DNA of 64,000 nt from Marinobacterium iners (GTDB taxonomy: Bacteria > Pseudomonadota > Gammaproteobacteria > Pseudomonadales > Balneatricaceae), in assembly GCF_017310015.1 (NCBI RefSeq), contig NZ_CP022297.1, positions 2,108,001-2,172,000 of the forward strand. The letters run 5' to 3'. Below, in pieces: positions 1-8,697 of the stretch. The position numbers and the translations under genes were made by a program. Positions within the stretch are counted from its first letter, which is position 1. The number at the start of each line of letters is the position of its first letter. The notes under the pieces are model-generated. The model searched no databases and was not told the origin of the DNA. It worked only from the letters and a program-made list of their open reading frames with translations.

Positions 1-1139
1 TTCATGATTTCGGAAGTACCGGCATAAATGGTCTGGATGCGCGCATCCACGTAGAAGCGCGAAATGGGGTATTCCAGTGTGTAGCCATAACCGCCGAACA
101 GTTGCAGGCAGCGATCGATGCTGCTGCACTGCATCTCGCTGAGCATCAGCTTCAGCGTTGCGGCATCGACAGGGCTCATCTGCCCTGCTCTGTATCGCTG
201 CAGGCACTGGTTGAAATAGGCACGCCCCATTTCCAGCTCGGCACGCACCTGTGCCAGCGTGAAGCGTGAGTTCTGGAAATCAGCGATGCGCTGACCAAAG
301 GCATGGCGTTCCTGCACGTATTCCAGCGTCAGCTGCATGGCCCCTTCGATGGCACCCAGCGCCTGGGCTGCAACACCCAAACGCTCACGTGGCAGTTCCT
401 GCATCAGGTAGGCAAACCCCTTCCCGGCTTCTCCAAGCAGGGCCTCGTTGGGCACGATGAGATCATCAAAAAAGAGTTCCGCAGTATCGCTGGCGTGCTG
501 CCCGATCTTGCGGATTGACTTGCCGCGTGAGAATCCCGGCAGGCGCGTATCAACCAGAAACAGCGATACACCCCGGGCACCGGCGGCGGGATCGGTCTTG
601 GCACATACAATCACCATATCCGCCAGTTGCCCATTGGTGATGAACACCTTGGTGCCATTCAACTTCCAGCCCGACTCAACCTTTTCGGCCGTGGTGCGCA
701 TCGCAGCCAGATCACTGCCGGCCCCCGGCTCCGTCATCGCGATGGCTCCCAGTACCTCACCGCTGGCCATGCGCGGCAGCCAATGCTGTTGCTGTGCGTC
801 AGAGCCAAGATGCAACAGATAGGGGATCACAATGTTGGTGTGGATGTTGTAACCGCTGGCCAGACCACCAAACCCCTGCCGTGAGATCTCTTCACAGATC
901 ATCAGGCAGATTTCAACACCGGCTCCCGAGCCGCCCAGTGCCTCGGGCAGATCAACACCCAGCAGGCCGGCCTCGCCCAACCGACACCAAAGGTCACGTG
1001 GAAGCTGGTGTGCCGCTTCCCATTCCTCGTAGTCAGGCGCCACTTCCTGATGCAGAATGCGTCTGACCATTTCCTGAAACAGAGCGCGATCCTCGTCCTC
1101 TGCCGTTTCATGATTCAGGTTGTGCATCTGTGTATTCAT
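1..1139 (-). CDS. Acyl-CoA dehydrogenase (C-terminus cut by window edge)
   Basis: FAD-dependent acyl-CoA dehydrogenase that introduces the alpha-beta double bond in an acyl-CoA and passes electrons to ETF. About 379 residues are present from an ATG at 1139; only the last few residues lie off the left edge. Visible landmarks are the flavin-binding stretch AMTEPGAGSD, FITNGQ, the RHAFGQ segment and the C-terminal FGGYGYTLEYP and YAGTSEIM. The glutamate of the medium-chain position (YEGT) is alanine here, while GAIEGA carries a glutamate at the position used by long-chain and isovaleryl-CoA dehydrogenases, so the base probably sits there. The substrate is not determinable. It is divergent from an AraC regulator, the likely controller. 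Confidence 0.93.
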   Translation of the reverse strand, partial: MNTQMHNLNHETAEDEDRALFQEMVRRILHQEVAPDYEEWEAAHQLPRDLWCRLGEAGLLGVDLPEALGGSGAGVEICLMICEEISRQGFGGLASGYNIHTNIVIPYLLHLGSDAQQQHWLPRMASGEVLGAIAMTEPGAGSDLAAMRTTAEKVESGWKLNGTKVFITNGQLADMVIVCAKTDPAAGARGVSLFLVDTRLPGFSRGKSIRKIGQHASDTAELFFDDLIVPNEALLGEAGKGFAYLMQELPRERLGVAAQALGAIEGAMQLTLEYVQERHAFGQRIADFQNSRFTLAQVRAELEMGRAYFNQCLQRYRAGQMSPVDAATLKLMLSEMQCSSIDRCLQLFGGYGYTLEYPISRFYVDARIQTIYAGTSEIM

Positions 1140-1175
1140 ACTAAGCCCTTTATTGTTGTTTTTACCTTCGGGGCC

Positions 1176-1216
1176 ACCGGCCGGTTGACCATTAAGGCCA
1201 TTTAAAGCCTTTAAAT
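1176..1216. promoter_or_regulatory. Palindromes in the acyl-CoA dehydrogenase / AraC divergent spacer
   Basis: The spacer contains a perfect 10-bp palindrome ACCGGCCGGT (1176-1185) and a perfect 7-bp inverted repeat ATTTAAA-GCC-TTTAAAT (1200-1216) flanked by GGCC and ATGGC. Position and symmetry suggest operators for one or both divergent genes. That the neighbouring AraC protein binds here is inference. Confidence 0.45.
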
Positions 1217-1326
1217 AATGGCTTTGAATGACAGAACCGGTCGTTTTAATTGATCGAAATGGCCAATTTCTGATGCAGCTTTGCAGAATGCTTGGCATGA
1301 CCTGAGCCGTTCTGCACAATGGCGAG

Positions 1327-2358
1327 ATGTCAGCACATGAGCTTCCACGCCCTTCCCACAAGGCGCACATCGCCAACCATTTCATCAATGCTTGCCTCAG
1401 CGGTGCACTGCGGCGTGGCGCGTGTCGTGATACCTTGCTTCACGAGGCCAGTATTCCAGTGGACTGGGTCAATCGCCCTGAAATGCTGCTCACCGAGCAA
1501 CAATTGAGTGATCTCATCCGTGCCGTTTGGCGCTTTACCCATTGCGAGTTCATGGGGCTATCGCCAAGTATTTGCAGAAGAGGTGTATTTGCACTGATGG
1601 CAGAATTGGCCTGCGGGGCCAAAACACTGGGCGGCATGTTGCGCCAGAGTGCCCGCTTTTATCGGGCGGTTACGGATGATCTCGATATTGGGCTTGATCC
1701 TGAAGACGATGCCTCGCTGGTGTTCTACAGCCTGCACCTGAAGCATGACGGAGAAGACCCGGATCACCTGCTGCAGGAGTTCATGCTGTTGATGTGGCAG
1801 CGTTTCGCGAGTTGGCTGGTCGGTCAGCAGATTCCCGTGGCAAGTACCAGTTTCGCCTACCCTACCCCTGGTCATGCCGCGTCATACCGCGCCATGTTTC
1901 TGGGTGAGTTGCTATACGAGCAGGAGCGCTGCGGGTTTTGCATGCACCCGCGTTTTCTACAACTGCCGATCGTCCGAAATGCAAGTGAGCTGGACTCTTT
2001 CCTGCAGGACTGCCCCGCGGTGATACTGCGTCGACCGGTGCGTGACAGCAGTTTGCAAACCCGCGTAAAGGTCCTGCTGCAGCGGCACGATCTGGACAGC
2101 ATGCCCGATCTTGAGGATAGCAGCCGACATCTGCTGATAACCCCCCGAACCTTGCGTCGCCGTCTTCAAGATGAAGGTACATCGATCAGGATGATCAAGG
2201 AGTCCTTGCGACAGGACTTTGCCATGAAGCTGCTCAACAACGAGCACTTGAGTATTCAGGAAGTGGCCGAGCAAACCGGCTTTGCCGAGCCAGCCGCCTT
2301 TTGCCGCGCATTCAAGCGTTGGACCGGGCAATCACCCATGCGATGGCGCAGGACATGA
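1327..2358 (+). CDS. AraC-family transcriptional regulator
   Basis: 343-residue regulator with a long N-terminal domain of the type seen in OruR/ArgR-like AraC proteins (arabinose-binding-like, roughly residues 20-210) and a C-terminal double helix-turn-helix (about 240-340). The end shows the family signature: LSIQEVAEQTGFAEPAAFCRAFKRWTG followed by SPMRWR. The ATG at 1327 begins 187 bp from the divergent acyl-CoA dehydrogenase start. Regulators of this sub-type often activate a neighbouring catabolic gene, so control of the dehydrogenase is likely. The ligand is unknown. An internal start is possible because the ribosome-binding site is weak. Confidence 0.9.
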   Translation: MSAHELPRPSHKAHIANHFINACLSGALRRGACRDTLLHEASIPVDWVNRPEMLLTEQQLSDLIRAVWRFTHCEFMGLSPSICRRGVFALMAELACGAKTLGGMLRQSARFYRAVTDDLDIGLDPEDDASLVFYSLHLKHDGEDPDHLLQEFMLLMWQRFASWLVGQQIPVASTSFAYPTPGHAASYRAMFLGELLYEQERCGFCMHPRFLQLPIVRNASELDSFLQDCPAVILRRPVRDSSLQTRVKVLLQRHDLDSMPDLEDSSRHLLITPRTLRRRLQDEGTSIRMIKESLRQDFAMKLLNNEHLSIQEVAEQTGFAEPAAFCRAFKRWTGQSPMRWRRT

Positions 2359-2373
2359 GCAGTCCAGTAACAG

Positions 2374-2820
2374 CTACTGGGCTGCCAGAGGAAGACCGAA
2401 TACGCGATCAAACCCCCAGTTGTAGATAAAGGTAAAAAACACGAAAAACAGCGTCAGGCCGGCATCAAGGAGGAACGCGTCAAACAGACTCAGCTGCAGC
2501 CACCAGGCAAACAGAGGCAGCGTTAACAGCAATAAACTGACTTCAAAACCAGCCGCATGACCGACACGGCGCACGAGGCTGCGACCCCGCGTGGTCTGAC
2601 GGGCTTCCCAGCATTCGAACAGCAGGTTGTAGATGAAATTCCAGCTGACCGCGATCAACACGGTCAGTGCACCCAATACACCCGCGTGCGCCAGCCCTTC
2701 ATCCGACAGCACATTGAAGGTAATACTCAGCAATACCAGCGCAAGTCCTTCATACAGTACAACGTACGTCAGCCTGCGTTTCAGCCCCTGCATGATCTGC
2801 CTCAAACCAAAAAGGCGCAT
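2374..2820 (-). CDS. PACE-family multidrug/biocide efflux transporter
   Basis: 148-residue inner-membrane protein with four predicted transmembrane helices in two tandem bacterial transmembrane pair repeats. All four family motifs are recognisable: R-x(7)-E in helix 1 (RRLTYVVLYE), WNFIYNLLFE in helix 2, RRVGHAAGFE in helix 3 and FTFIYNWGFD in helix 4. The helix-1 glutamate required for proton coupling in AceI is present. PACE proteins export compounds such as chlorhexidine, acriflavine or short-chain diamines by proton antiport; the substrate here is not known. A TTG at 2841 would add seven residues, but the ATG at 2820 is the more usual start. Confidence 0.9.
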   Translation of the reverse strand: MRLFGLRQIMQGLKRRLTYVVLYEGLALVLLSITFNVLSDEGLAHAGVLGALTVLIAVSWNFIYNLLFECWEARQTTRGRSLVRRVGHAAGFEVSLLLLTLPLFAWWLQLSLFDAFLLDAGLTLFFVFFTFIYNWGFDRVFGLPLAAQ

Positions 2821-2944
2821 TCTATCCCGCCCGTTTCGCAAGCTCCAGTGGATTGACTCCAGCGCCCGTGGCAGCTACGTTTGCTGCCTGTGCCACGGAT
2901 CTGTCCTGGCCCGTTGTCATTGCCCTTGTTAATACAGGTTGCCC

Positions 2945-3979
2945 ATGTCCACACCCATACGTCTTACCCAGTACAGTCACGGCGCCGGTTGTGGCTGCAA
3001 GATCTCCCCTGCCGTGCTCGACACCATTCTCTCAGGCAGCGGCAGCCAGACACTGGACCCCAACCTTTGGGTCGGCAACGCATCGCGCGATGATGCTGCC
3101 GTGTACGCCATTGATGATCACACCGGCATCGTCTCCACTACCGATTTTTTCATGCCGATCGTGGATGACCCGTTCGATTTTGGCCGCATCGCCGCCACCA
3201 ACGCGATCAGCGATATCTATGCCATGGGCGGATCACCGCTGATGGCGATTGCGATTCTGGGCTGGCCGATCAATCTGATCCCCGCCGAAATCGCGGGTGA
3301 CGTGATACGCGGCGCCCGCGCAGTCTGTGATCTGGCGGGTATTCCGCTGGCAGGTGGGCACTCGATTGATGCACCGGAGCCGATCTTCGGTCTGGCCGTT
3401 ACCGGTCGCGTCGACAAGTCACAGCTCAAGCGCAACGACACGGCCAGAGCCGGTGATCAGCTTTACCTCACCAAGCCATTGGGGATCGGTATTCTCACCA
3501 CCGCCGAAAAACAGGGCAAGCTGCGCACCGAGGATCAGGGGGTCGCCACCGAGCTGATGTGTACCCTCAACCGTGCCGGACAGCGTTTTGCAACGCTTGC
3601 AGGCGTCTCCGCCATGACCGATGTCACCGGCTTTGGCCTGCTTGGTCACCTGGTGGAAATGGCCGACGGCAGCAAGTTGACCGCCGAGCTGGACTACAGC
3701 GCGGTGCCCCGTATCGCATCGGTTGAGCACTACCTGTCACAGGGTTGTGTGCCAGGCGGAACCGGGCGCAACTTTGACAGCTATGGCCACCGCGTCAGCG
3801 CCCTTTCAGATGATCAGAAGCAGTTGCTGTGTGACCCGCAAACCAGTGGCGGCCTGCTGGTGGCTGTTTCACCCGATTCCAGCCATGAGTTCCTGGCCGC
3901 AGCGGACGAACTGGGGCTGTCGCTTGAGCCGATCGGTCAGCTGACTGATGCTCGTGAATACGCGGTTGAGCTAAACTGA
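2945..3979 (+). CDS. selD: Selenide, water dikinase (selenophosphate synthetase)
   Basis: SelD makes selenophosphate from selenide and ATP, the selenium donor for selenocysteine tRNA and 2-selenouridine tRNA. The 344-residue product carries the N-terminal GAGCGCK loop with catalytic Cys16 and Lys19 (Cys17 and Lys20 in E. coli). The catalytic residue is encoded by TGT, so this is the cysteine form, not a selenoprotein. The chosen ATG at 2945 follows an AGG by six bases; a TTG at 2939 is also in frame. The stop codon overlaps the mnmH start (TGATG), indicating translational coupling. Confidence 0.97.
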   Translation: MSTPIRLTQYSHGAGCGCKISPAVLDTILSGSGSQTLDPNLWVGNASRDDAAVYAIDDHTGIVSTTDFFMPIVDDPFDFGRIAATNAISDIYAMGGSPLMAIAILGWPINLIPAEIAGDVIRGARAVCDLAGIPLAGGHSIDAPEPIFGLAVTGRVDKSQLKRNDTARAGDQLYLTKPLGIGILTTAEKQGKLRTEDQGVATELMCTLNRAGQRFATLAGVSAMTDVTGFGLLGHLVEMADGSKLTAELDYSAVPRIASVEHYLSQGCVPGGTGRNFDSYGHRVSALSDDQKQLLCDPQTSGGLLVAVSPDSSHEFLAAADELGLSLEPIGQLTDAREYAVELN

Positions 3980-5082
3980 TGCGCCCCGACAGCCTGGATT
4001 ATCGCGCGATTCTGCTCAGCGGCGTGGCGCTGATGGATACCCGCGCTCCGGTGGAGTTTACCAAGGGCGCCTTCCCCACCAGCGTTAACCTACCGCTGAT
4101 GAGTGACGAAGAACGTCACAAGGTCGGTACCTGCTACAAGCGCCACGGTCAGGAGGCGGCCATTACGCTCGGGCACCGCCTGGTCAGCGGTGAGATCAAG
4201 GCTGAGCGGGTGCAAGCCTGGGTTGATTTTGCCACAGCGAACCCCGAGGGATACCTGTACTGCTTTCGCGGTGGTCTGCGTTCGCGTACCACTCAGCAAT
4301 GGCTGAAAGAGGCCGGTATTGACTACCCGCTCATTAAGGGTGGCTACAAGGCATTGCGCGGCTTTCTGATCGATACGCTGGAACAGGCCGCACAGCAGTG
4401 CCACTTTGTCCGTCTGGGCGGCTTGACAGGCTGCGGCAAGACCGAGCTGTTACATCAGCTCGATCACGCAGTGGATCTTGAAGGTCACGCCAACCATCGC
4501 GGCTCCAGCTTTGGCCGTCATGCCAGCCCGCAGCCCACCCAAATCAACTTTGAAAACGCACTGGCGCTGGAGATTCTGCGCAAGCGCGATGCCGGTTTTG
4601 ATACGCTGGTGGTGGAAGATGAAAACCGTGCCATCGGCAGCTGCGCCACACCACTGCCGCTGCATTTGCGTTTCAAGGCCGCCCCGCTGGTCTGGCTGGA
4701 GGAGCCCATCGAGCAGCGTATCGAGCGCATTCTGAAGGACTATGTGATCGACCTGTCAGCCGAGTTTATCCAGCAACAGGGCGAAACGGATGGATTCGAA
4801 ACCTTTGCACAACGCCTGCGCAACAGCCTTGGCAACATCGTCAAGCGACTGGGCAGCGAGCGTCATCAGCGCTTGGCAGCGTTAATGGATCAGGCCCTTG
4901 AGGCACAGCGACACGGCGGCGAAACCGGTCTTCACCGTGACTGGATCAACGCTCTGTTGAACGAGTACTACGACCCGATGTACGCCTACCAAAGCGAGCG
5001 CAACGCGCAACCGGTTCTGTTCAAGGGCAACCGCTCAGAGGTGAAGGCTTTTCTGCAGTCGCTCACACCAGCTTCACGATAA
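3979..5082 (+). CDS. mnmH: tRNA 2-selenouridine synthase
   Basis: MnmH (SelU, YbbB) replaces the sulfur of 2-thiouridine at the wobble position of certain tRNAs with selenium, using selenophosphate from SelD. Of 367 residues, the N-terminal part is a rhodanese domain with its active Cys at residue 95 (YCFRGGLRS), and the second half has a P-loop, GLTGCGKT, at about 148-155. It is translationally coupled to selD, so this pair alone explains one selenium use. Its last 20 bases overlap the 3' end of the convergent DUF47 gene. Confidence 0.96.
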   Translation: MRPDSLDYRAILLSGVALMDTRAPVEFTKGAFPTSVNLPLMSDEERHKVGTCYKRHGQEAAITLGHRLVSGEIKAERVQAWVDFATANPEGYLYCFRGGLRSRTTQQWLKEAGIDYPLIKGGYKALRGFLIDTLEQAAQQCHFVRLGGLTGCGKTELLHQLDHAVDLEGHANHRGSSFGRHASPQPTQINFENALALEILRKRDAGFDTLVVEDENRAIGSCATPLPLHLRFKAAPLVWLEEPIEQRIERILKDYVIDLSAEFIQQQGETDGFETFAQRLRNSLGNIVKRLGSERHQRLAALMDQALEAQRHGGETGLHRDWINALLNEYYDPMYAYQSERNAQPVLFKGNRSEVKAFLQSLTPASR

Positions 5083-5707
5083 TGTCGTGCAGCACATTGG
5101 CGGCCGCGTGCAGGCGGCGCGAACCGTCCATCAGGTGGTGGTAGATCTCGCGCTTTTTCAGCATTTCGGTCGTCACCTCTCCCTGAAACAGCTCCGCCAG
5201 GCTGCGCCGGTATAGCCGCTCGATATGACGGTGTGCCCGGCGCGCATCATGGGCGCCCTGTACCGCTCCGGCCGGGTCAATACTGAGGGTGCGAAAGCCC
5301 TGTTCCAAGGCCTCACAACCCTGCATCAACTCCTCCACTATAGCCTGCATGTGGGAGTCCGGTGCGATACCGAAATCCAGCAACTCATTGATGGTGCTCT
5401 TGCAGTGAGTGATGATCCAGTCCAGTGATTCGATGGCCCGGTAGATATCCTCGCGGTCGATCGGGGTGGAGAACGCACGATTGAGATAGCGAATGTTGCG
5501 TACTTTCAGCGTATCGGCAGCATGTTCATCCTGACACAACAGCTCTTCCAACTCTGCCGAAGGCCCATGCATGTAACGATGCAGATTACTGATGGTTTCT
5601 GTCACCATCTCGCTCTGCTCGGCCAGCAGAGCGAAGAAGTCCGCTGGGCGAGGAATCATACGATCCAGCAGGCGTTGCAGTACGCCCTCTTTTTCCGTTT
5701 CAGCCAT
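5063..5707 (-). CDS. DUF47 / PhoU-like phosphate transport regulator (TIGR00153)
   Basis: 214-residue all-helical cytoplasmic protein of the TIGR00153 family. Members pair with Pit phosphate permeases and are thought to regulate or assist them in the manner of PhoU. The charged, helical sequence (QRLLDRMIPRPADFFALL near the start, ending LHDIIVKLV) fits the family. The start at 5707 is favoured by GGAG six bases upstream; an upstream ATG at 5719 is possible. It lies 24 bp downstream of the pit gene, so the two are almost certainly one operon. The 3' end overlaps mnmH tail to tail. Confidence 0.9.
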   Translation of the reverse strand: MAETEKEGVLQRLLDRMIPRPADFFALLAEQSEMVTETISNLHRYMHGPSAELEELLCQDEHAADTLKVRNIRYLNRAFSTPIDREDIYRAIESLDWIITHCKSTINELLDFGIAPDSHMQAIVEELMQGCEALEQGFRTLSIDPAGAVQGAHDARRAHRHIERLYRRSLAELFQGEVTTEMLKKREIYHHLMDGSRRLHAAANVLHDIIVKLV

Positions 5708-5731
5708 AGGTGGCTCCATTTCAATAGCGAT

Positions 5732-6772
5732 TCAGGGCGCCAACCCAATCAGGCGCAGCAACAGATAGCACAACACCGCCAAAACGCCTGCGCCGGGAAT
5801 GGTCACCAACCAGGTGACACCGATCTCCCGTGCCTTGGCCCAGCGTACGGCCCGAGGACGCTCCGCTTCGCCGATCCCCATAATGGATGACGACACAACA
5901 TGGGTGGTCGATACCGGTGCCCCCACCAGCGAGGCCATGAACACCACCCCCGCCGATGTCAGCTGAGAATTGAGTGCGTGCAGGGGGCGAATCTTGTAGA
6001 TCGAGAACGCCAGCGTGCGCACGATCTTCCAGCCGCCCAGCACCGTTCCCAGCGTAATGGCGCTGGCGCACAACAGGATCACCCAGAACGGCACCTCAAA
6101 CTCATCCAGCTGACCACCCAGCAGCAGACAGAGGGTGAGAATCCCCATGCTTTTCTGCGCATCGTTGGCACCGTGTGAAAACGCCAGACCGGCCGTGGTC
6201 AGCCACTGGGCACCGCGCAGCTCGCGGTTAACCAGCGGGCTGGCCGAACGCAGCAGCACCAGCATCAGCCGCTGCAGCACAAAACCGAACCAGAACCCGA
6301 TCAGCGGCGACAGCACCAGCGCCAGCAGCACCTTGGTCACACCCGTCATGCGACCTTGCGCCAGCTCTTGCACACCCCAGACCACCTGATCCGGCCCGGC
6401 CGACACCATCACCACACCACAGAGGCCACCGACCAGGGCATGGGACGAGGACGACGGCAGGCCGCGCCACCAGGTGATCAAGTTCCAAGCCGTGGCCGCA
6501 AACAGACCACACAGCACTACCGTCAGTGACAGCGTGGTTGGCAGGTCGTCCAGCGTCACGAAATTGCCGATGGTATTGGCTACCGCCGTACCGCCCAGCA
6601 CCGGCCCAAGAAAGGTAAAGGTGCCCACCATCAGCACCGATTGCACCGGCGACATGGCACGCGATGCGATGACCGACGCCACCATGTTGGAGGCGTCATG
6701 AAACCCGTTGGTGAAGTCGAACAGCACCACCATGGCGCTGGCGAGCAGGATAAACAGCCAGACTGTATCCAT
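5732..6772 (-). CDS. pit: Inorganic phosphate transporter, Pit family
   Basis: 346-residue inner-membrane permease for low-affinity, cation-coupled phosphate uptake. It has about ten hydrophobic segments and the two characteristic PiT repeat motifs: FTNGFHDASN near residue 20 and SHGANDAQKSMG in the second half. The first repeat has histidine where many family members have alanine (GANDVAN-type), a common variation. It is first in an operon with the DUF47 gene. No phosphate-box-like sequence was obvious upstream. Confidence 0.93.
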   Translation of the reverse strand: MDTVWLFILLASAMVVLFDFTNGFHDASNMVASVIASRAMSPVQSVLMVGTFTFLGPVLGGTAVANTIGNFVTLDDLPTTLSLTVVLCGLFAATAWNLITWWRGLPSSSSHALVGGLCGVVMVSAGPDQVVWGVQELAQGRMTGVTKVLLALVLSPLIGFWFGFVLQRLMLVLLRSASPLVNRELRGAQWLTTAGLAFSHGANDAQKSMGILTLCLLLGGQLDEFEVPFWVILLCASAITLGTVLGGWKIVRTLAFSIYKIRPLHALNSQLTSAGVVFMASLVGAPVSTTHVVSSSIMGIGEAERPRAVRWAKAREIGVTWLVTIPGAGVLAVLCYLLLRLIGLAP

Positions 6773-6855
6773 ACGTGATCAAAATCCTTGCGGAATGTTC
6801 TGCAAGCATAGCAAAGCCACAGAGGATGCAGGCATTTAATAGGTGCGCAGGCGCG

Positions 6856-7494
6856 TTAGTTGCTGCTGAGTGCCAGCTTCAGGCCATAGCCGATGAATCC
6901 GGCCCCAACACCGGTCTTGGCAATTGCGCCAATGCCCCGGCGCGCCTGAAAACGCCCTTTCAGGAACACCATGCCCAGAATCAGGCTCGCCAGATAGGTC
7001 TGGCTGATGATCTGCACCATCACACCCAGCAGGGTGAAGGTCAGCAAGGGGGTGTGGTAGTTCGGGTCAACGAACTGGATGAAAAACGACATAAAGAACA
7101 GGATCGCCTTGGGGTTCAGCAGACTGATGGTCAACGCCACTTTAAAAGGGCTGCGGCCACTGCCGGATGGAATATCGGCCAGCACCTGCTGATCCCGGTC
7201 ACGCTTGAGCGCCGAGCGCAGCAAACCCAGCCCCAGCCAGACCAGATACAGGGCACCGGCATACTTGAGCAGATTGAACAGCCAGGGGGTTGTCTGCACC
7301 AGCGAGGCCACCCCGGCCACCGACAGCGTCATCAGCACCAGATCGCCGCAGAACACACCTGCTGCACCCTTGAAACCGGCCCCTACTCCGTTGCGGGCAG
7401 CGGTGGTCATCACATACATGGAGTTGGGCCCCGGCAGCAGCACGATCACGATTGTACCGATGATAAAGGTCGCAAGGTCTGTAATACCGAACAT
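6856..7494 (-). CDS. LysE/RhtB-family amino-acid exporter, LeuE-like
   Basis: 212-residue inner-membrane exporter, the same length as E. coli LeuE and similar along its length. Family features are the N-terminal PGPNSMYVMTTA motif, the GVFCGDLVLM stretch and the LLNPKAILFFMSFFIQF segment, with about six hydrophobic helices. LeuE exports leucine and related amino acids; the substrate here is inferred only from resemblance. The start at 7494 has GGAG eight bases upstream; an in-frame upstream codon at 7524 is less likely. Confidence 0.9.
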   Translation of the reverse strand: MFGITDLATFIIGTIVIVLLPGPNSMYVMTTAARNGVGAGFKGAAGVFCGDLVLMTLSVAGVASLVQTTPWLFNLLKYAGALYLVWLGLGLLRSALKRDRDQQVLADIPSGSGRSPFKVALTISLLNPKAILFFMSFFIQFVDPNYHTPLLTFTLLGVMVQIISQTYLASLILGMVFLKGRFQARRGIGAIAKTGVGAGFIGYGLKLALSSN

Positions 7495-7609
7495 GTCAGG
7501 GGCTCCACATGCAGAAAAGTGCATATTACGCCTAACCCACCAGCCTGCCTACTGCTCGCGTGGCTCTGCGGTAACACCGAGATCCGAATTGAATCCTGCG
7601 GCTAATTTA

Positions 7610-7628
7610 ATTAACATATTAAGTTAAT
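7610..7628. promoter_or_regulatory. Inverted repeat upstream of the LLM flavoenzyme
   Basis: ATTAAC (7610-7615) and GTTAAT (7623-7628) form a perfect 6-bp inverted repeat with a 7-bp AT-only spacer, just upstream of the ribosome-binding site AAGGAG. It could be an operator for a small repressor or part of the promoter. No cognate regulator gene is adjacent. Confidence 0.3.
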
Positions 7629-7641
7629 CAAGGAGATCCCC

Positions 7642-8646
7642 ATGAGCATCAAACTGTCTGTTGTCGACCAGTCACCGGTACACGGTTCACACCCGAAAAT
7701 TGACGCCCCGCGCCTCACCATCGAGCTGGCCCAGCTGTGCGACTCGCTGGGATACCACCGCTACTGGGTGGCCGAACACCACGACAGCATTCACTTTGCC
7801 AACCCCTGCCCCGAGATTCTGGTGGCCACCATTGCCAGCCTGACCCAGAATATCCGCGTGGGCAGCGGTGGCGTCATGCTGTCGCACTACAGCCCGCTGA
7901 AAGTGGCTGAGAGCTTCAGCATGATGGCGACTCTCAACAACGGTCGCATCGACCTGGGCATTGGCCGCGCCCCCGGCGGCACCGGCCTAACCTCGCAGGC
8001 GCTGGCCTACCCGCACCAGCCTCACCACGGCGACCTGTATGCACAACAGGCCCAGATGCTGGCAGGCTTCGTCAACGCCAACCTGCCCGCCGAACACCGC
8101 TTCAGCCGCATCAACGTACTGCCCGACAGCATCAAGCCCGAACTCTGGATGCTGGGCTCCAGCGGCGGCAGTGCAGGTCTGGCCGGCCACTTGGGCTACA
8201 ACATCGCCTTGGCCCGCTTCATCGATCCGGACAACTGCCACCCCTCTATCTTCGATAGCTACAGCGAAGAGTGGAACAAGGCGGGTCATGAAGGCACACC
8301 CAACAAAATGCTCGCCATCGCCTGCATCTGTGCCGACACCGAAGAAGAAGCCAAACTGCGCGCCGGTACCGCCGTGTACCGCAAACTGGCGGCACAGATG
8401 GGGCAGCGCGAAGACTTCCTGACCCCGTCACAGGTACAGGACCGCTACCGCGAACTGCCCGCTTCATATCAGGCCGAATACGACCACATCTTGAACGGCT
8501 ACACCGTCGGCACCCCCGACCAGTGCTGGCAGGAGATGGAACAGCTTGCCAGCCAGTTCGGCTGCGACGAGATCGGCACTGTATGCGTCACCTACAGCCA
8601 CCATGACCGCATGGACAGCTACCGACTGCTGGCCAAGCACCTGTAA
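7642..8646 (+). CDS. LLM-class flavin-dependent oxidoreductase (MsnO8-type)
   Basis: 334-residue luciferase-like TIM-barrel protein that would use FMN from a reductase. Typical landmarks are YHRYWVAEHH near residue 40, the region around VGSGGVMLSHYSPLKVAE, and DLGIGRAPGGT near 105-115. This sub-group is usually annotated as LLM-class oxidoreductase or luciferase-like monooxygenase, and substrates are mostly unknown. The start is secure: AAGGAGATCCCC precedes the ATG. It stands alone and converges on the gamma-glutamylcyclotransferase gene. Confidence 0.9.
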   Translation: MSIKLSVVDQSPVHGSHPKIDAPRLTIELAQLCDSLGYHRYWVAEHHDSIHFANPCPEILVATIASLTQNIRVGSGGVMLSHYSPLKVAESFSMMATLNNGRIDLGIGRAPGGTGLTSQALAYPHQPHHGDLYAQQAQMLAGFVNANLPAEHRFSRINVLPDSIKPELWMLGSSGGSAGLAGHLGYNIALARFIDPDNCHPSIFDSYSEEWNKAGHEGTPNKMLAIACICADTEEEAKLRAGTAVYRKLAAQMGQREDFLTPSQVQDRYRELPASYQAEYDHILNGYTVGTPDQCWQEMEQLASQFGCDEIGTVCVTYSHHDRMDSYRLLAKHL

Positions 8647-8653
8647 CACCGAT

Positions 8654-8694
8654 GGGGCTGTGAACCGGCACACAATCGGCCGAATCGCAGCCCC
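8654..8694. terminator. Hairpin between the convergent LLM and cyclotransferase genes
   Basis: GGGGCTG (8654-8660) pairs with CAGCCCC (8688-8694), with an inner CGGC/GCCG stem. The element sits between two convergent 3' ends and could act in both directions, although no run of T follows. A related hairpin recurs at 10093-10121 beside a duplicated gene tail. Confidence 0.45.
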
Positions 8695-8697
8695 GCA

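Noticed and set aside
2990..3003. SelD as a selenocysteine-containing protein
   Set aside because: The catalytic position is a TGT cysteine codon; there is no in-frame TGA.
7610..7628. Strong claim that the inverted repeat before the LLM gene is an operator
   Set aside because: The arms are only 6 bp and entirely AT apart from one C/G pair; chance is plausible, so it is listed only as a low-confidence site.
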